In this document: piece after piece, positions 32,241-43,716 of the stretch
Numbering within the stretch: the first letter of the stretch is position 1
Layout: the number at the start of each line of letters is the position of its first letter
From: Punica granatum
Lineage: Eukaryota > Streptophyta > Magnoliopsida > Myrtales > Lythraceae
Length of the DNA: 64,000 nucleotides
Assembly (NCBI RefSeq): GCF_007655135.1
Contig: NC_045127.1
Span: 21,742,199-21,806,198 of the forward strand
Reading direction: 5' to 3'
Notes under the pieces: model-generated
What the model saw: the letters and a program-made list of their open reading frames with translations, nothing else
What the model was told of the DNA's origin: nothing
Database searches by the model: none
Program-made: the position numbers and the translations under genes

Positions 32241-33555
32241 TGTGAGGCTAGTGTTCACCAAACATGCATATATGCTCATACACATATCCACATGCACATG
32301 CATGGTTACATAACATACATGTATATAATATACCATAAATTGTGGCTGAATCTTTAAATATATGTAATATACCACAACTTGTGGCTGAATCTTCATCTAT
32401 ATGAAAAAAAAAACAAAAAAGTGAGAAGTCAGATTGAGATGAGTGTAAAATGGGCCAAGTAGCCTCCTCTTCAGTAGCCCTTTCCTTTCCACCGCCTTTG
32501 ACCATCTTTGACCACCTTCTTTTTCTTCTTTTCATCCTTATTTAAGCCATACCCTCCCTTGCTCTATCCCTAGCAGAAAAAAAAAACGAAAATGAACCAG
32601 AGGAGAAAGAGAGAGAGAACTGAACTGAGTTGAGAAATTCCAGGAGAAGAAGAAGAGGAAGAGGACTAAGTTGGAGTATTGATTAGTAAGTTGATTATCT
32701 ATGATTTAAACATTCATATTCACTATATTAGGTATAGTTTGGTGATTCTTCTTGCAATTATCTTAGCTGTTCAAGGTTGAGAAGCTTGGTTGATGTAATC
32801 GGAGTTAGTTTTATTGTGTGTTAGGATGAGTTTGGTCACCCATACGAGCTGAATATTTCGGTGGTGAGGCAGGGAGCAAATTCTCGATTGAATTAGTAGG
32901 TTTCTAATATGAGCGGAAATGGATCGGATTAATAGAAATTTGTGTGCTCTTTAGCTAAGTTGACTTGCTGTAAATGAGAATAGAGTATGAATGAATCTGA
33001 TTTGAAATTTATCATGCATTACAATGATATCATGTGATGGATTGATTGACTAAGGTCTTGTTTATTTGTACTTTGGAACCAAAGAAGTACTTAGAATTCC
33101 TTGCACTCTTCTTAAATTGGGCTGATCAAATTAGTCATCCATGTGATATAAATTGCAACGTATCCTAAGTTGATGTAAATTGAGGAATACATGTGCATAT
33201 CATTTTGCATCGTTCCCTATTAAGAGAGTTAAGTAGAAATCGAAAGAGATAGGGAATGAACATCGTTAGTTATGAACGTCTTACATTATAGCTATATCGA
33301 TGAAGTAACACGGTGGTTAAACTGATGCAAATTTTTATTCTTATTCAGGATATTATCTAACCTTTGTGCTTGAACTGAATAGGGGCTGGGGAGACTGAGA
33401 CCATACCTCCGGAAGGCTCGACTCATTAAGTGGTCATTTCAGGGGTGTTTGTGAGTACTTTCTTCCATCGTAAAATGATAATAAATATATATATATATAT
33501 ATATGTATGGTTATAGAGGTGATGGTGGTTGAATTGATTGCGGAACATAGTTGAT
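32241..33555 (+). repeat. Copy B 3' LTR, truncated after 1315 bp
   Basis: Complete LTR start TGTGAGGCTAG with TATA-like motif at 32538-32546 and GA run. It follows the 5' LTR until GCGGAACATAGTTGAT and then changes abruptly into satellite sequence (TCATCATAAACAAC). The trinucleotide GAT at 33553-33555 is shared by both sides. The missing part includes the minisatellite and the 3' end. Confidence 0.93.
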
Positions 33556-35547
33556 TCATCATAAACAACTATAGATGAATGATACTTTGACTTTGGTATA
33601 ACTCTTTGTTTTCAGCATATCGTTAGGGTTTAACCGTGTTCTATTCCCTTCGAGTCTAAATTCAGATTTAGGTGTGAAAAATCGTGATCCGCGCGGAGGA
33701 TTTTCAGCCCATATCTGTATCAATAAGCCCAAGCCCAAAGAAGCATATCTTGGATATATTAAGGAAATATTCTCGTGATGTGGATGGGGTTGAGATGTCT
33801 TGATCCATAGACTGAGAATAATATTATCTTAATAAGGTAATATAATTAATTTAGATAGAAATATTTTTAGAACTATATATGACTAGCAATTTTAGTTTGA
33901 GTCAAGAGTCTAAAGTTTTCAATTTTGGAATAATTACTTGTTTTGTTTTAGAAAGTTGCATAGTAACTGCCTAGATTCTAATTTCCTCTTTTAGTTTCTA
34001 AGTTTTCTTAGGCCGATATATGATCCATCTCAATGTACAAGAAGGGAGAACTAGATATTTCAGAAACAACTTTTGATGAAAGATACTTTGATTTTGCTAT
34101 AACTCTTTGATTTTAGCATATCGTTAGGTTTTAACCGTATTCTGTTACCTTTCAGTCTAAATTCAAATTATTGGCGCGAGCAATCGTGATCCGCGCTGCC
34201 TCAATGAGGCGGAGGATTTTTAGCTCATATTTGTATCAACATGCCCTAGCCCAAAGAAGCATATCTTGGATATATTATGGAAATATTCTCGTGATATGGA
34301 TGGGGAAGATGAGATGTCTTAATCCAAAAATTGAGAATATTATTACCTTAATTACAGAATATATTTAATTTAGATAGAAATATATTTAGAATTATAATTT
34401 ACTTGTATTTTTAATTCGAGTCAAGACTCTAAAGTTTCCAATTTCGGAGTAATTACTTGTTTTGTTTTAGAATGTTACAAAGTAAGGGCCTAGATTCTCA
34501 TTTCCTATTTTAGTTTTTTAGTTTTCACAGGCCAATATATAGTCCATCGCAATGTACTGGATTGAGAACTATATTCATAAAAAACAACTACAGATGAATG
34601 ATACTTTGAGTTTGGTATAACTCTTTGTTTTCAGCATATCGTTAGGGTTTAGCCGTGTTCTATTCCCTTCGAGTCTAAATTCAGATTTAGGTGTGAAAAA
34701 TCGTGATCCGCGCGGAGGATTTTCAGCCCAAAGAAGCATATCTTGGATATATTAAGGAAATATTCTCGTGATGTGGATGGGGAAGATGCGATGTCTTGAT
34801 CCATAAACTGAGAATATTATTATCTTAATTTGGCAATATATTTAATTTAGATAGAAATATATTTAGAATTATAATTTACTTGTAATTTTAGTTTGAGTCA
34901 AGAGTGTAAAGTTTCCAATTTTGGAGTAATTACTTGTTATGTTTTAAAAAGTTATATAGTAACGGCCTAGATTCTAATTTCCTATTTTTGTTTCTTAGTT
35001 TTCTTAGGCCGATATATGATCCATCTCAATGTACTAGAAGGGAGAACTAGATATTTCAAAAACAACTATTAATGAAAGATACTTTGAGTTTGCTATAACT
35101 TTTTGTTTTCAGCATATCGTTAAGGTTTAGCCGTGTTCTGTTTCCTGCCAGCCTAAATTCAAATTTAGGTGCGAGAAATCGTGATCCGCGCTGCTTCAAT
35201 GAGGCGGAAGATTTTCAGCTCATGTCTGTATCAACAAGCCCTAGCCCAAAGAAGCATATATTGGATATATTAAGGAAATATTCACGTGATGTGGATGGAG
35301 AAGATGAGCTGTCTTAATCCATAGATTGAGAGTATTATTATTTTAATTACGGAATATATTTAATTTAGATAGAAATATATTTAGAATTATAATTTACTTG
35401 TAATTTTAGTTGGAGTCAAGAGTCTAAAGTTTCCAATTTTGGAGTAATTGCTTGTTTGTTTTTAGAATGTTACATAGTAAGGGCCTAGATTCTAATTTCC
35501 TATTTTAGTTTCCTAGTTTTCACAGGCCAATATATAGCCCATCTCAA

Positions 35548-36579
35548 TGTACTGGAAGTGAGAACTAGATTCCTGAAAAACAGCTATTGATGAATGGCAC
35601 TTTGAGTTTGGTATAACTCTTTGTTTTCAGCAAATCGTTACGGTTTAGCCGTCTTCTTTTCCCTTCGAGCCTAAATTCAGATTTAGCCGCGAGAAATTGC
35701 GATCCGCGCTGCGTCAATGAGGCGGAGAATTTTCAACTTATATCTATATCAACTAGCCCAAGCCCAAAGAAGCATATCTTGGATATATTAAGAAATTATT
35801 CTCTTAATGTGGATGGGGAAGATGAGATGTCTTGAACCATAGATTGAGAATATTATTATCTTAATTACGTAATATATTTAATTTAGATAGAAATAGATTT
35901 AGACTTATAATTTACTTGTTTTTAGTTCGAGTCAAGAGTCTAAAGTTTCCAATTTTGGAGCAATTACTTGTTTTGTTTTAGAATGTTACATAGTAAGGGC
36001 CTAGATTCTAATTTCCTATTTTAGTTTCCTAGTTTTCACAGGCCAATATATAGACCATCTCAATGTACTGGAAGTGAGAACTAGATTCCTGAAAAACAGC
36101 TATTGATGAATGGCACTTTGAGTTTGGTATAACTCTTTGTTTTCAGCAAATCGTTACGGTTTAGCCGTCTTCTTTTCCCTTCGAGCCTAAATTCAGATTT
36201 AGCCGCGAGAAATTGCGATCCGCGCTGCGTCAATGAGGCGGAGGATTTTCAACTTATATCTATATCAACTAGCCCAAGCCCAAAGAAGCATATCTTGGAT
36301 ATATTAAGAAATTATTCTCTTAATGTGGATGGGGAAGATGAGATGTCTTGAACCATAGATTGAGAATATTATTATCTTAATTACGTAATATATTTAATTT
36401 AGATAGAAATAGATTTAGACTTATAATTTACTTGTAATTTTAGTTCGAGTCAAGAGTCTAAAGTTTCCAATTTTGGAGTAATTACTTGTTTTGTTTTAGA
36501 ATGTTACATTGTAACGGCCTAGATTCTAGTTTCCTATTTTAGTTTCTTAGTTTTCTTAGGCCGATATATGATCCATCTC
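35548..36579. repeat. Two adjacent, nearly identical satellite monomers
   Basis: Neighbouring ~516-bp units share private variants not seen elsewhere in this half: ATGGCACTTTGAG, GTTACGGTTTAGCCGTCTTC, GATTTAGCCGCGAG, and AATTATTCTCTTAATG. I noticed only a few differences (for example GAGAATTTTC versus GAGGATTTTC). This points to a very recent single-monomer duplication. Confidence 0.85.
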
Positions 36580-39500
36580 AATGAACTAGAAGGAAGAACA
36601 AGATATTTAAGAAACAACTATTGATGAAAGATACTTTGAGTTTGCTATAACTCTTTGTTTTCAGCATATCGTTAGGGTTTAGCCGTGTTCTGTTACCTTC
36701 CAGTCTAAATTCAAATTTAAGCGCGAGTAATCGTGATACGCGCTGCGTCAATGAGGCGGAGGATTTTCAGCTCATATCTGTATCAACAAGCCCTAGCCCA
36801 AAGAAGCATCTCTTGGATATATTAAGTAAATATTCTCTTGATGTGGATGGGGAAAATGATATGTCTTGATCCATAGATTGAGAATATTATCATCTTAATT
36901 ACGGAATATATTTAATTTAAATAGAAATATATTTAGAATTATAATTTACTTGTAATTTTAGTTCAAGTCAAGACTCTAAAGTTTCCAATTTTGGAGTAAT
37001 TACTTGTTTCGTTTTTGAATTTTACATAGTAAGGGCCTAGATTCTAAATTTTTATTTTAGTTTCCTAGTTTTACTAGGCCGATATATGATCCATCTCAAT
37101 GTACTAGAAGGGAGAACAAGATATTTCAAAAACAACAATTGATGAAAGATACTGGAATTGAGAACTAGATTCCTCTGAAACAGCTATTGATGAATGATAC
37201 TTTGAGTCTGCTATAACTCTTTGTTTTCAGCAAATCGTTAGGGTTTAGCCGTGTTTTATTCCCCTCGAGTCTAAATTCAGATTTAGGTGCGAGAAATCGT
37301 GATCCGCGCGGAGGATTTTCAGCCCATATCTGTATCAACAAGCCTGAGCCCAAAGAAGCATATCTTGGATATATTAAGGAAATATTCTCGTGATGTGTTT
37401 GGGCAAGATGGGATGTCTTGATCCATAGACTGAGAATATTATTATCTTAATTTGGTAATATATTTAATTTAGATAGAAATATTTTTATAATTATATATGA
37501 CTAGCAATTTTAGTTCGAGTCAAGAGTCTAAAATTTCCACTTTTGTAGTAATTACTTTTTTTGTTTTAGAAAGTTACATAGTAACGGCCTAGATTTTAAT
37601 TTCCTATTTTATTTTCTTAGTTTTCTTAGGCCGATATATGATCCATCTCAATGTACTAGAAGGGAGAACTAGATATTTCAAAAACAACTATTGATGAAAG
37701 ATAATTTGAGTTTGCAATAATACTTTGTTTTCACCATATCGTTAGGGTTTAGCCGCGTTCTGTTACCTTCCTGTCTAAATTCAAATTAAGGCGCGAGAAA
37801 TCGTGATTCACGTTGCGTCAATGAGGCGGAGGGTTTTCATCTCATATCTGTATCAACAAGCTTAAGCCCAAAGAAGCATATCTTTGATATATTAAGGAAA
37901 TATTCTCATAATGTGGATGGGGAAGATGTGATATCTTGATCCATAGATTTAGAATATTATTATCTTAATTACGTAATATGTTAATTTAGATAGAAATATA
38001 TTTATACTTATAATTTACCTGTAATTTTAGTTCTAGTCAAGTCTCTAAAGTTTCCAATTTTGGAGTAATTACCTGTTTTGTTTTAGAATGCTACATAGGA
38101 AGGGCCTAGATTTTAATTTCCTATTTTTGTTTCTTAGTTTTCATAGGCAATATATAGTCCATCTCAATGTACAGGAAGTGAGAACTAGATTCCTCAGAAA
38201 CAGCTATTGATGAATGATACTTTGAGTTTGCTATAACTCTTTGTTTTTAGCAAATCGTTATGGTTTAGCCGTGTTCTATTCCCGTCGAGTCTAAATTTAG
38301 ATTTAGGAGCGAGAAATCGTGATCCACGCGGAGGATTTTCAGCTCATATTTGTATCAATAAGCCCAAGCCCAAAGAAGCATATCTTGAATATATTAAGGA
38401 AATATTCTCGTGATGTGGATGGGGAAGATGAGATGTCTTCATCCATAGACTGAGAATATTATTATCATGATTAGGTAATATATTTAATTAAAATAGAAAT
38501 ATTTTTAGAATTATATATGACTAGCAATTTTAGTTCGAGTCAAGAGTCTAAATTTTCCAATTTTGGAGTAATTACTTATTTTGTTTTAGGAAGTTACATA
38601 GTAACTGCCTAGATTCTAATTTCCAATTTTAGTTACTAAGTTTTCTTAAGGCTTTATATAGTCCATCTCAATGTACTAGAAGAGAGAACTAGATACATCA
38701 GACACAGCTATTGATGAATGATACTTTGAGTTTGCTATAACTCTTTGTTTTCAGCATATGGTTAGGGTTTAGCCGTGTTCTATTCCCTTCGAGTCGAAAT
38801 TCAGATTTAGGCGCGAGAAATAATGATCCGCGCTGCGTCAACAACGTAGAGGATTTTCAGCTCATATATGTATCAACAAGGCCAAACCCAAAGACGCATA
38901 TCTTGAATCTATTAAGGAAATATTCTCGTGATGTGGATGGGGAAGTTGCGATGTCTTGATCCATAAACTGAGCATATTATTATATTAATTTGGTAATATA
39001 TTTAATTTAGATAGAAATATATTTGGAATTACAATTTACCTGTAATTTTAGTTCGAGTCAAGAGTCTAAAGTTTCTAATTTTGGAGTAATTACTTGTTTT
39101 GTGTTAGAAAGTTACATAGTAGCGGCCTAGATTCTAATTTCCTATTTTAGTTTCTTAGTTTTCTTAGGCCGATATATGATCCATCCCATTGTACTAGAAG
39201 GGAGAACTAGATATTTCAGAAACAACTATTGATGAAAGATACTTTGAGTTTGCTATAACTCTTTGTTTCCAGCATATCGTTAGGGTTTGGCCGTGTTCTG
39301 TTACCTTCCAGTCTAAATTCAAATTTAGGCGCGAGAAAACGTGATATGCTCTACGTCAATGAGGTGGAGGATTTTCAGCTCATATCTGTAGTAAAAAGCC
39401 CTAGCCCAAAGATGCATATCTTGGATATATTAAGGAAATATTCACGCGATGTGGATGGGGAAGATGAGATGTCTTCATCCATAGATTGATAATATTATTA

Positions 39501-42218
39501 TCTTAAATACGGAATATATTTAATTAAGATAGAAATATATTTAGAATTATAATTTACTTGTTATTTTAGTTCGAGTCAAGAGTTTAAAGTTTCCAATTTT
39601 GGAGTAATTGCTTGTTTTGTTTAATAATGTTACATAATAAGGGCCTATATTCTAATTTCCTATTTTAGTTTCTTAGTTTTCTTAGGCCGATATATGATCC
39701 ATCTCAATGTACTAGAAGGGAGAACTAGATATTTCAGAAACAACTATTGATAAAAGATACTTTGAGTTTGCTATAACTCTTTGGTTTCAACATATCGTTA
39801 GGGTTTAGCCGCGTTCTGTTACCTTCCAATCTAAACTCAAATTTAGGCGCGAGTAATCGTGATCCGCGCTGCATCAATGAGGCGGGGGATTTTCAGCTCA
39901 TATTTGTATAAACATGCCCTAGCCCAAAGAAGCATATTTTTGATATATTAAGGAAATATTCTCGTGATGTGGATGGGGAAGATGAGATGTCCTAATCCAT
40001 AAATTGAGAATATTATTATCTTAATTGAGGAATATATTTAATTTAAATATAAATATATTTAGAATTATAATTTACTTGTAATTTCATTTCGAGTCGAGGC
40101 ACTAAAGTTTCCAATTTTAGAGTAATTACTTGTTTTGTTTTAGAATGTTACATAGTAAGGGCCTAGATTCTAATTTCCTATTTTAGTTTCTTAGTTTTCA
40201 TAGGCCAATATATAGTCCATCTCAATGTACTAGAAGTGCGAACTAGATTCATCATAAACAACTATAGATGAATAACACTTTGAGTTTGGTATAACTCTTT
40301 GTTTTCAGCATGTCGTTAGGGTTAAGCCGTGTTCTATTCCCTTCGAGTCTAAACTCAGATTTAGGTGCGAGAAATCGTGATCCGCGCGGAGGATTTTCAG
40401 CCCATATCTGTATTAACAAGCCCCAGCCCAAAAAAGCATATCTTGGATATATTAAGAAAATATTCTCGTGATGTGGATGGGGAAGATGAGATGTCTTGAT
40501 CCATAGACTGAGAATAATATTATCTTAATAAGGTAATATAATTAATTTAGATTGAAATATTTTTAGAATTATAATTTACTTGTAATTTTAGTTCGAGTCA
40601 AGAGTCTAAAGTTTCCAATTTTGGAGTAATTACTTGTTTTGTTTTAGAAAGTTACATAGTAACGGCCTAAATTCTAATTTCCTATTTTAGTTTCTTAGTT
40701 TTCTTAGGCCGATATATGATCCATCTGAATGTACTAGAAGGGTGAACTAGATATTTCAAAAACAACTATTGATGAAAGATACTTTGAGTTTGCTATAACT
40801 CTTTGTTTTCAGCATATCGTTAAGGTTAAGCCGTGTTATGTTTCCTGCCAGTCTAAATTCAAATTTAGGCGCGAGAAATCGTGATCCGCGCTGCGTCAAT
40901 GAAGTGGAGGATTTTCAGCTCATGTCTGTATCAACAAGCCCTAGCCCAAAGAAGCATATCTTGGATATATTAAGGAAATATTCACATGATGTGGATGGAG
41001 AAGATGAGCTGTCTTAATCCATAGATTGAGAGTATTGTTATTTTAATTACGGAGTATTATTTTGTTGGAGTCAAGTGTCTAAAGTTTCCAATTTTGGAGT
41101 AATTGCTTGTTTTGTTTTAGAATGTTACATAGTAAGGGCCTAGATTCTAATTTCCAAGTGTAGTTTCTTAGTTTTCGTAGGCCAATATATTGCCCATCTC
41201 AATGTACTGAAAGTGAGAACTAGATTCCTGAGAAATAGCTATTGATGAATGACACTTTGAGTTTGCTATAACTCTTTGTTTTCAGCATATCGTTAGGGTT
41301 TAGCCGTGTTCTGTTCCTTTCCAGTCTAAATTCAAATTTAGGCGAGAGAAATCGTGATCCGCGCTGCGTCAATGACACGGAGGATTTTCAGTCAATTTAT
41401 GTATCAACAAGCCCAAGCCCAAAGAAGCATATCTTGGATATATTAAGAAAATATTCTCGTGATGTAGATGGGGAAGATTAGATGTCTTGATCCATAGATT
41501 GAGAATATTATTATCTTTATTACGTAATATATTTAACTTTGATAGAAATATGTTTAGAATTATAATTCACTTGCAATTTTAGTTCGAGTCAAGAGTCTAA
41601 AGTTTCCAATTTTGCAAAAATTACTTGTTTTGTTTTAGCAAGTTATATAGTAAAGGCATAGATTCTAATTTCCTATTTTAGCTTCTTAGTTTTCTTAAGC
41701 CTTTATATAGTACCTCTCAATGTATTAGAAGAGAGAATTAGACATTTTAGAAACAACTATTGATGAAAGATACTTTGAGTTTGCTATAACTCTTTGTTTT
41801 CAGCATATCGTTGGGGTTTAGCCATGCTCTGTTCCCTTCCAGTCTAAATTCAAATTTAGGCGCGAGAAATCGTGATCTGCGCTGCTTAAATGACGCGGAG
41901 GATTTTTTGCCCATTCCTGTATAACAAGCCCAAGCCCAAAGAAGCATATCTTGGATATATTAAGGAAATATTCTCTTGATGTGAATGGTGAAGATGAGAT
42001 GTCTTGATCCATCGACAGAGAATATTATTATCTTAATTAGGAAATATATTTAATTTAGATAGAAATATTTTTAGAATTATATATGACTAGCAATTTTAGT
42101 TCAAGTTAAGAATCTAAAGTTTCCAATTTTGGAATAATTATTTTTTTTGTTTTAGGATGTAACATAGTAACGGCCTAGATTCTAATTTCCTATTTTAGTT
42201 TCTTAGTTTTCTTAGGCC

Positions 42219-42227
42219 TATATATAG
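42219..42227. promoter_or_regulatory. TATA-like motif in satellite monomer (example)
   Basis: TATATATAG in the context CTTAGGCCTATATATAGTCC, followed about 15 bp later by CAATGTAC. Recurs, with changes such as GCCGATATATGATCC or GCCAACATATAGTCC, in essentially every monomer. The context resembles the promoter part of a plant LTR; no transcription evidence is available. Confidence 0.4.
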
Positions 42228-43437
42228 TCCATCTCAATGTACTAGAAGAGAGAACAAGATACATCAGAAACAGCTATTGAGGAATGATACTTTGAGTTTG
42301 CTATAACTCTTTGTTTTCAGCATATCGTTAGGGTTTAGCAGTGTTTTATTCCCTTCGAGTCAAAATTAAGATTTAGGTGCGAGAAATCGTGATTCGCGCT
42401 GCGTCAATGAGGTGGAGGATTTTCACCTCATATATGTATCAACAAGCCCAAGCCCAAAGAAGCATATCTTGGATATATTAAGGAATTATTCTCTTGATGT
42501 GAATGGGGATGATGAGATGTCTTGATCCATTGATTGAGAATATCATTATCTTAATTACGTAATATATTTAATTTAGATAGAAATATATTTAGAATTATAA
42601 TTTACTTGTAATTTTAGTTCGAGTCAAGAGTCTAAAGTTTCCAATTTTGGAGTACTTACTTCGTTTTGTTTTAGAAAGTTACATAGTAACGGCCTAGATT
42701 CTAATTTCCTATTTTAGTTTCTTAGTTTTCATTGGCCAACATATAGTCCATCACAATTTACTGGAAGTGAGAACTAGATTCCTCAGAAACAACTACTGAT
42801 GAATGATATTTCGAGTTTGCTATAACTCTTTATTTTCAGCATAACGTTAGAGTTTATTCATGTTCTATTCCCTTCGAGTGTAAATCCAGATATAGGCGCG
42901 AGAAATCGTGATCCAAGCTGTGTCAATGACGCGGAGGATTTTCAGCCCATATCTGTATCAACAAGCCCAAGCCCAAAGAAGCATATCTTGGATATGTTAA
43001 GGAAATATTCTCGTGATGTGGATGGGAAAGATGAGATATCGTGATCCATAGACTGAGAATATTATTATCTTAATTAGGTAATATATTTAATTTAGATAGA
43101 AATATTTTTAGAATTATATATGACTAGCAATTTTAGTTCGAGTTAAGAGTCTAACGTTTCCAATTTTGGAATAATTACTTATTTTCTTTTAGGAAGTAAC
43201 ATAGTAACGGCCTAGATTCTAATTTCCTGTTTTAGTTTCTTAGTTTTCTTAGGCCAATATATAGTTCATCTCAATGTATTAGAAGAGAGAACTAGATACA
43301 TCAGAAACAACTACTGATGAATGATACTTTGAGTTTGCTATAACTCTTTCTTTTCAGCATATCGTTAGGGTTTAGCTATGTTCTATTCCCTTCGAGTCTA
43401 AATTCAGATTTAGGCACGAGAAATGGTGATCCGCGAT

Positions 43438-43450
43438 GCGTCAATGACGC
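43438..43450. repeat. GC-rich palindrome in satellite monomer (example)
   Basis: GCGTCAATGACGC, a perfect 6+6 inverted repeat around one base, within an AT-rich monomer. Also perfect at 54895-54907 and in several other units; many units carry GCGTCAATGAGGC, which breaks one arm. The half-site TGACG is the core bound by plant TGA-type bZIP proteins; function here is speculative. Confidence 0.5.
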
Positions 43451-43711
43451 GGAGGATTTTCATCTCATATATGTATCAACAAGCCCAAGCCCAAAGACGC
43501 ATATCTTGGATATATATTAAGGAAATATTCTCGTGATGTGGATGGGGAAGATGAGATGTCTTAATCCATGGATTGAGAATATTATTATCTTAATTAGGTA
43601 ATATATTTAATTTAGATAGAAATATATTTAGAATTATAATTTACTTACAGTTTTAGTTCGAGGCAAGAGTCTAAAGTTTCCAATTTTGGAATAATTGCTT
43701 GTTTTGTTTTA

Positions 43712-43716
43712 GGAAG
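43712..43716. repeat. Target-site duplication of copy E, left copy
   Basis: GGAAG before the E terminus TGTCAC; the right copy is GGAAT at 53613-53617. Other monomers read GGAAGTTACATAG at this place, so the right copy has one substitution. Confidence 0.88.

Larger units (their letters stand above)
24942..33555 (+). mobile_element. Ty3/gypsy chromovirus copy B (Tekay/Del type), both LTRs incomplete
   Basis: Closely related to copy A throughout and collinear with it. The 5' LTR lacks its first ~85 bp at the junction with element C; the 3' LTR is cut after 1315 bp at the junction with satellite. The internal region is 4997 bp. Both outer ends are gone, so no target duplication can be examined. 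It contains the best preserved gag-pol of the window but cannot move by itself, since integrase is broken and neither LTR is whole. Confidence 0.93.
33556..43716. repeat. Satellite array, left half: ~518-bp AT-rich monomers, 20 counted
   Basis: Head-to-tail repeats. The anchor AGCATATCG recurs at 33615, 34115, 34633, 35111, 35629, 36145, 36663, 37229, 37733, 38250, 38753, 39271, 39789, 40307, 40811, 41283, 41801, 42319, 42838 and 43357; spacing is mostly 516-519, with short (472, 478, 500-504) and long (566) variants. Each monomer has a GGAAGTTACATAGTAACGG segment, a CTATATATAG motif, a GCGAGAAATCGTGATCCGCG block and AAGCCCAAAGAAGC. Two types alternate irregularly, differing at ATATGACTAGCAATTTTAG versus ATTTACTTGTAATTTTAG. 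Short open frames inside monomers are not genes. Confidence 0.95.
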
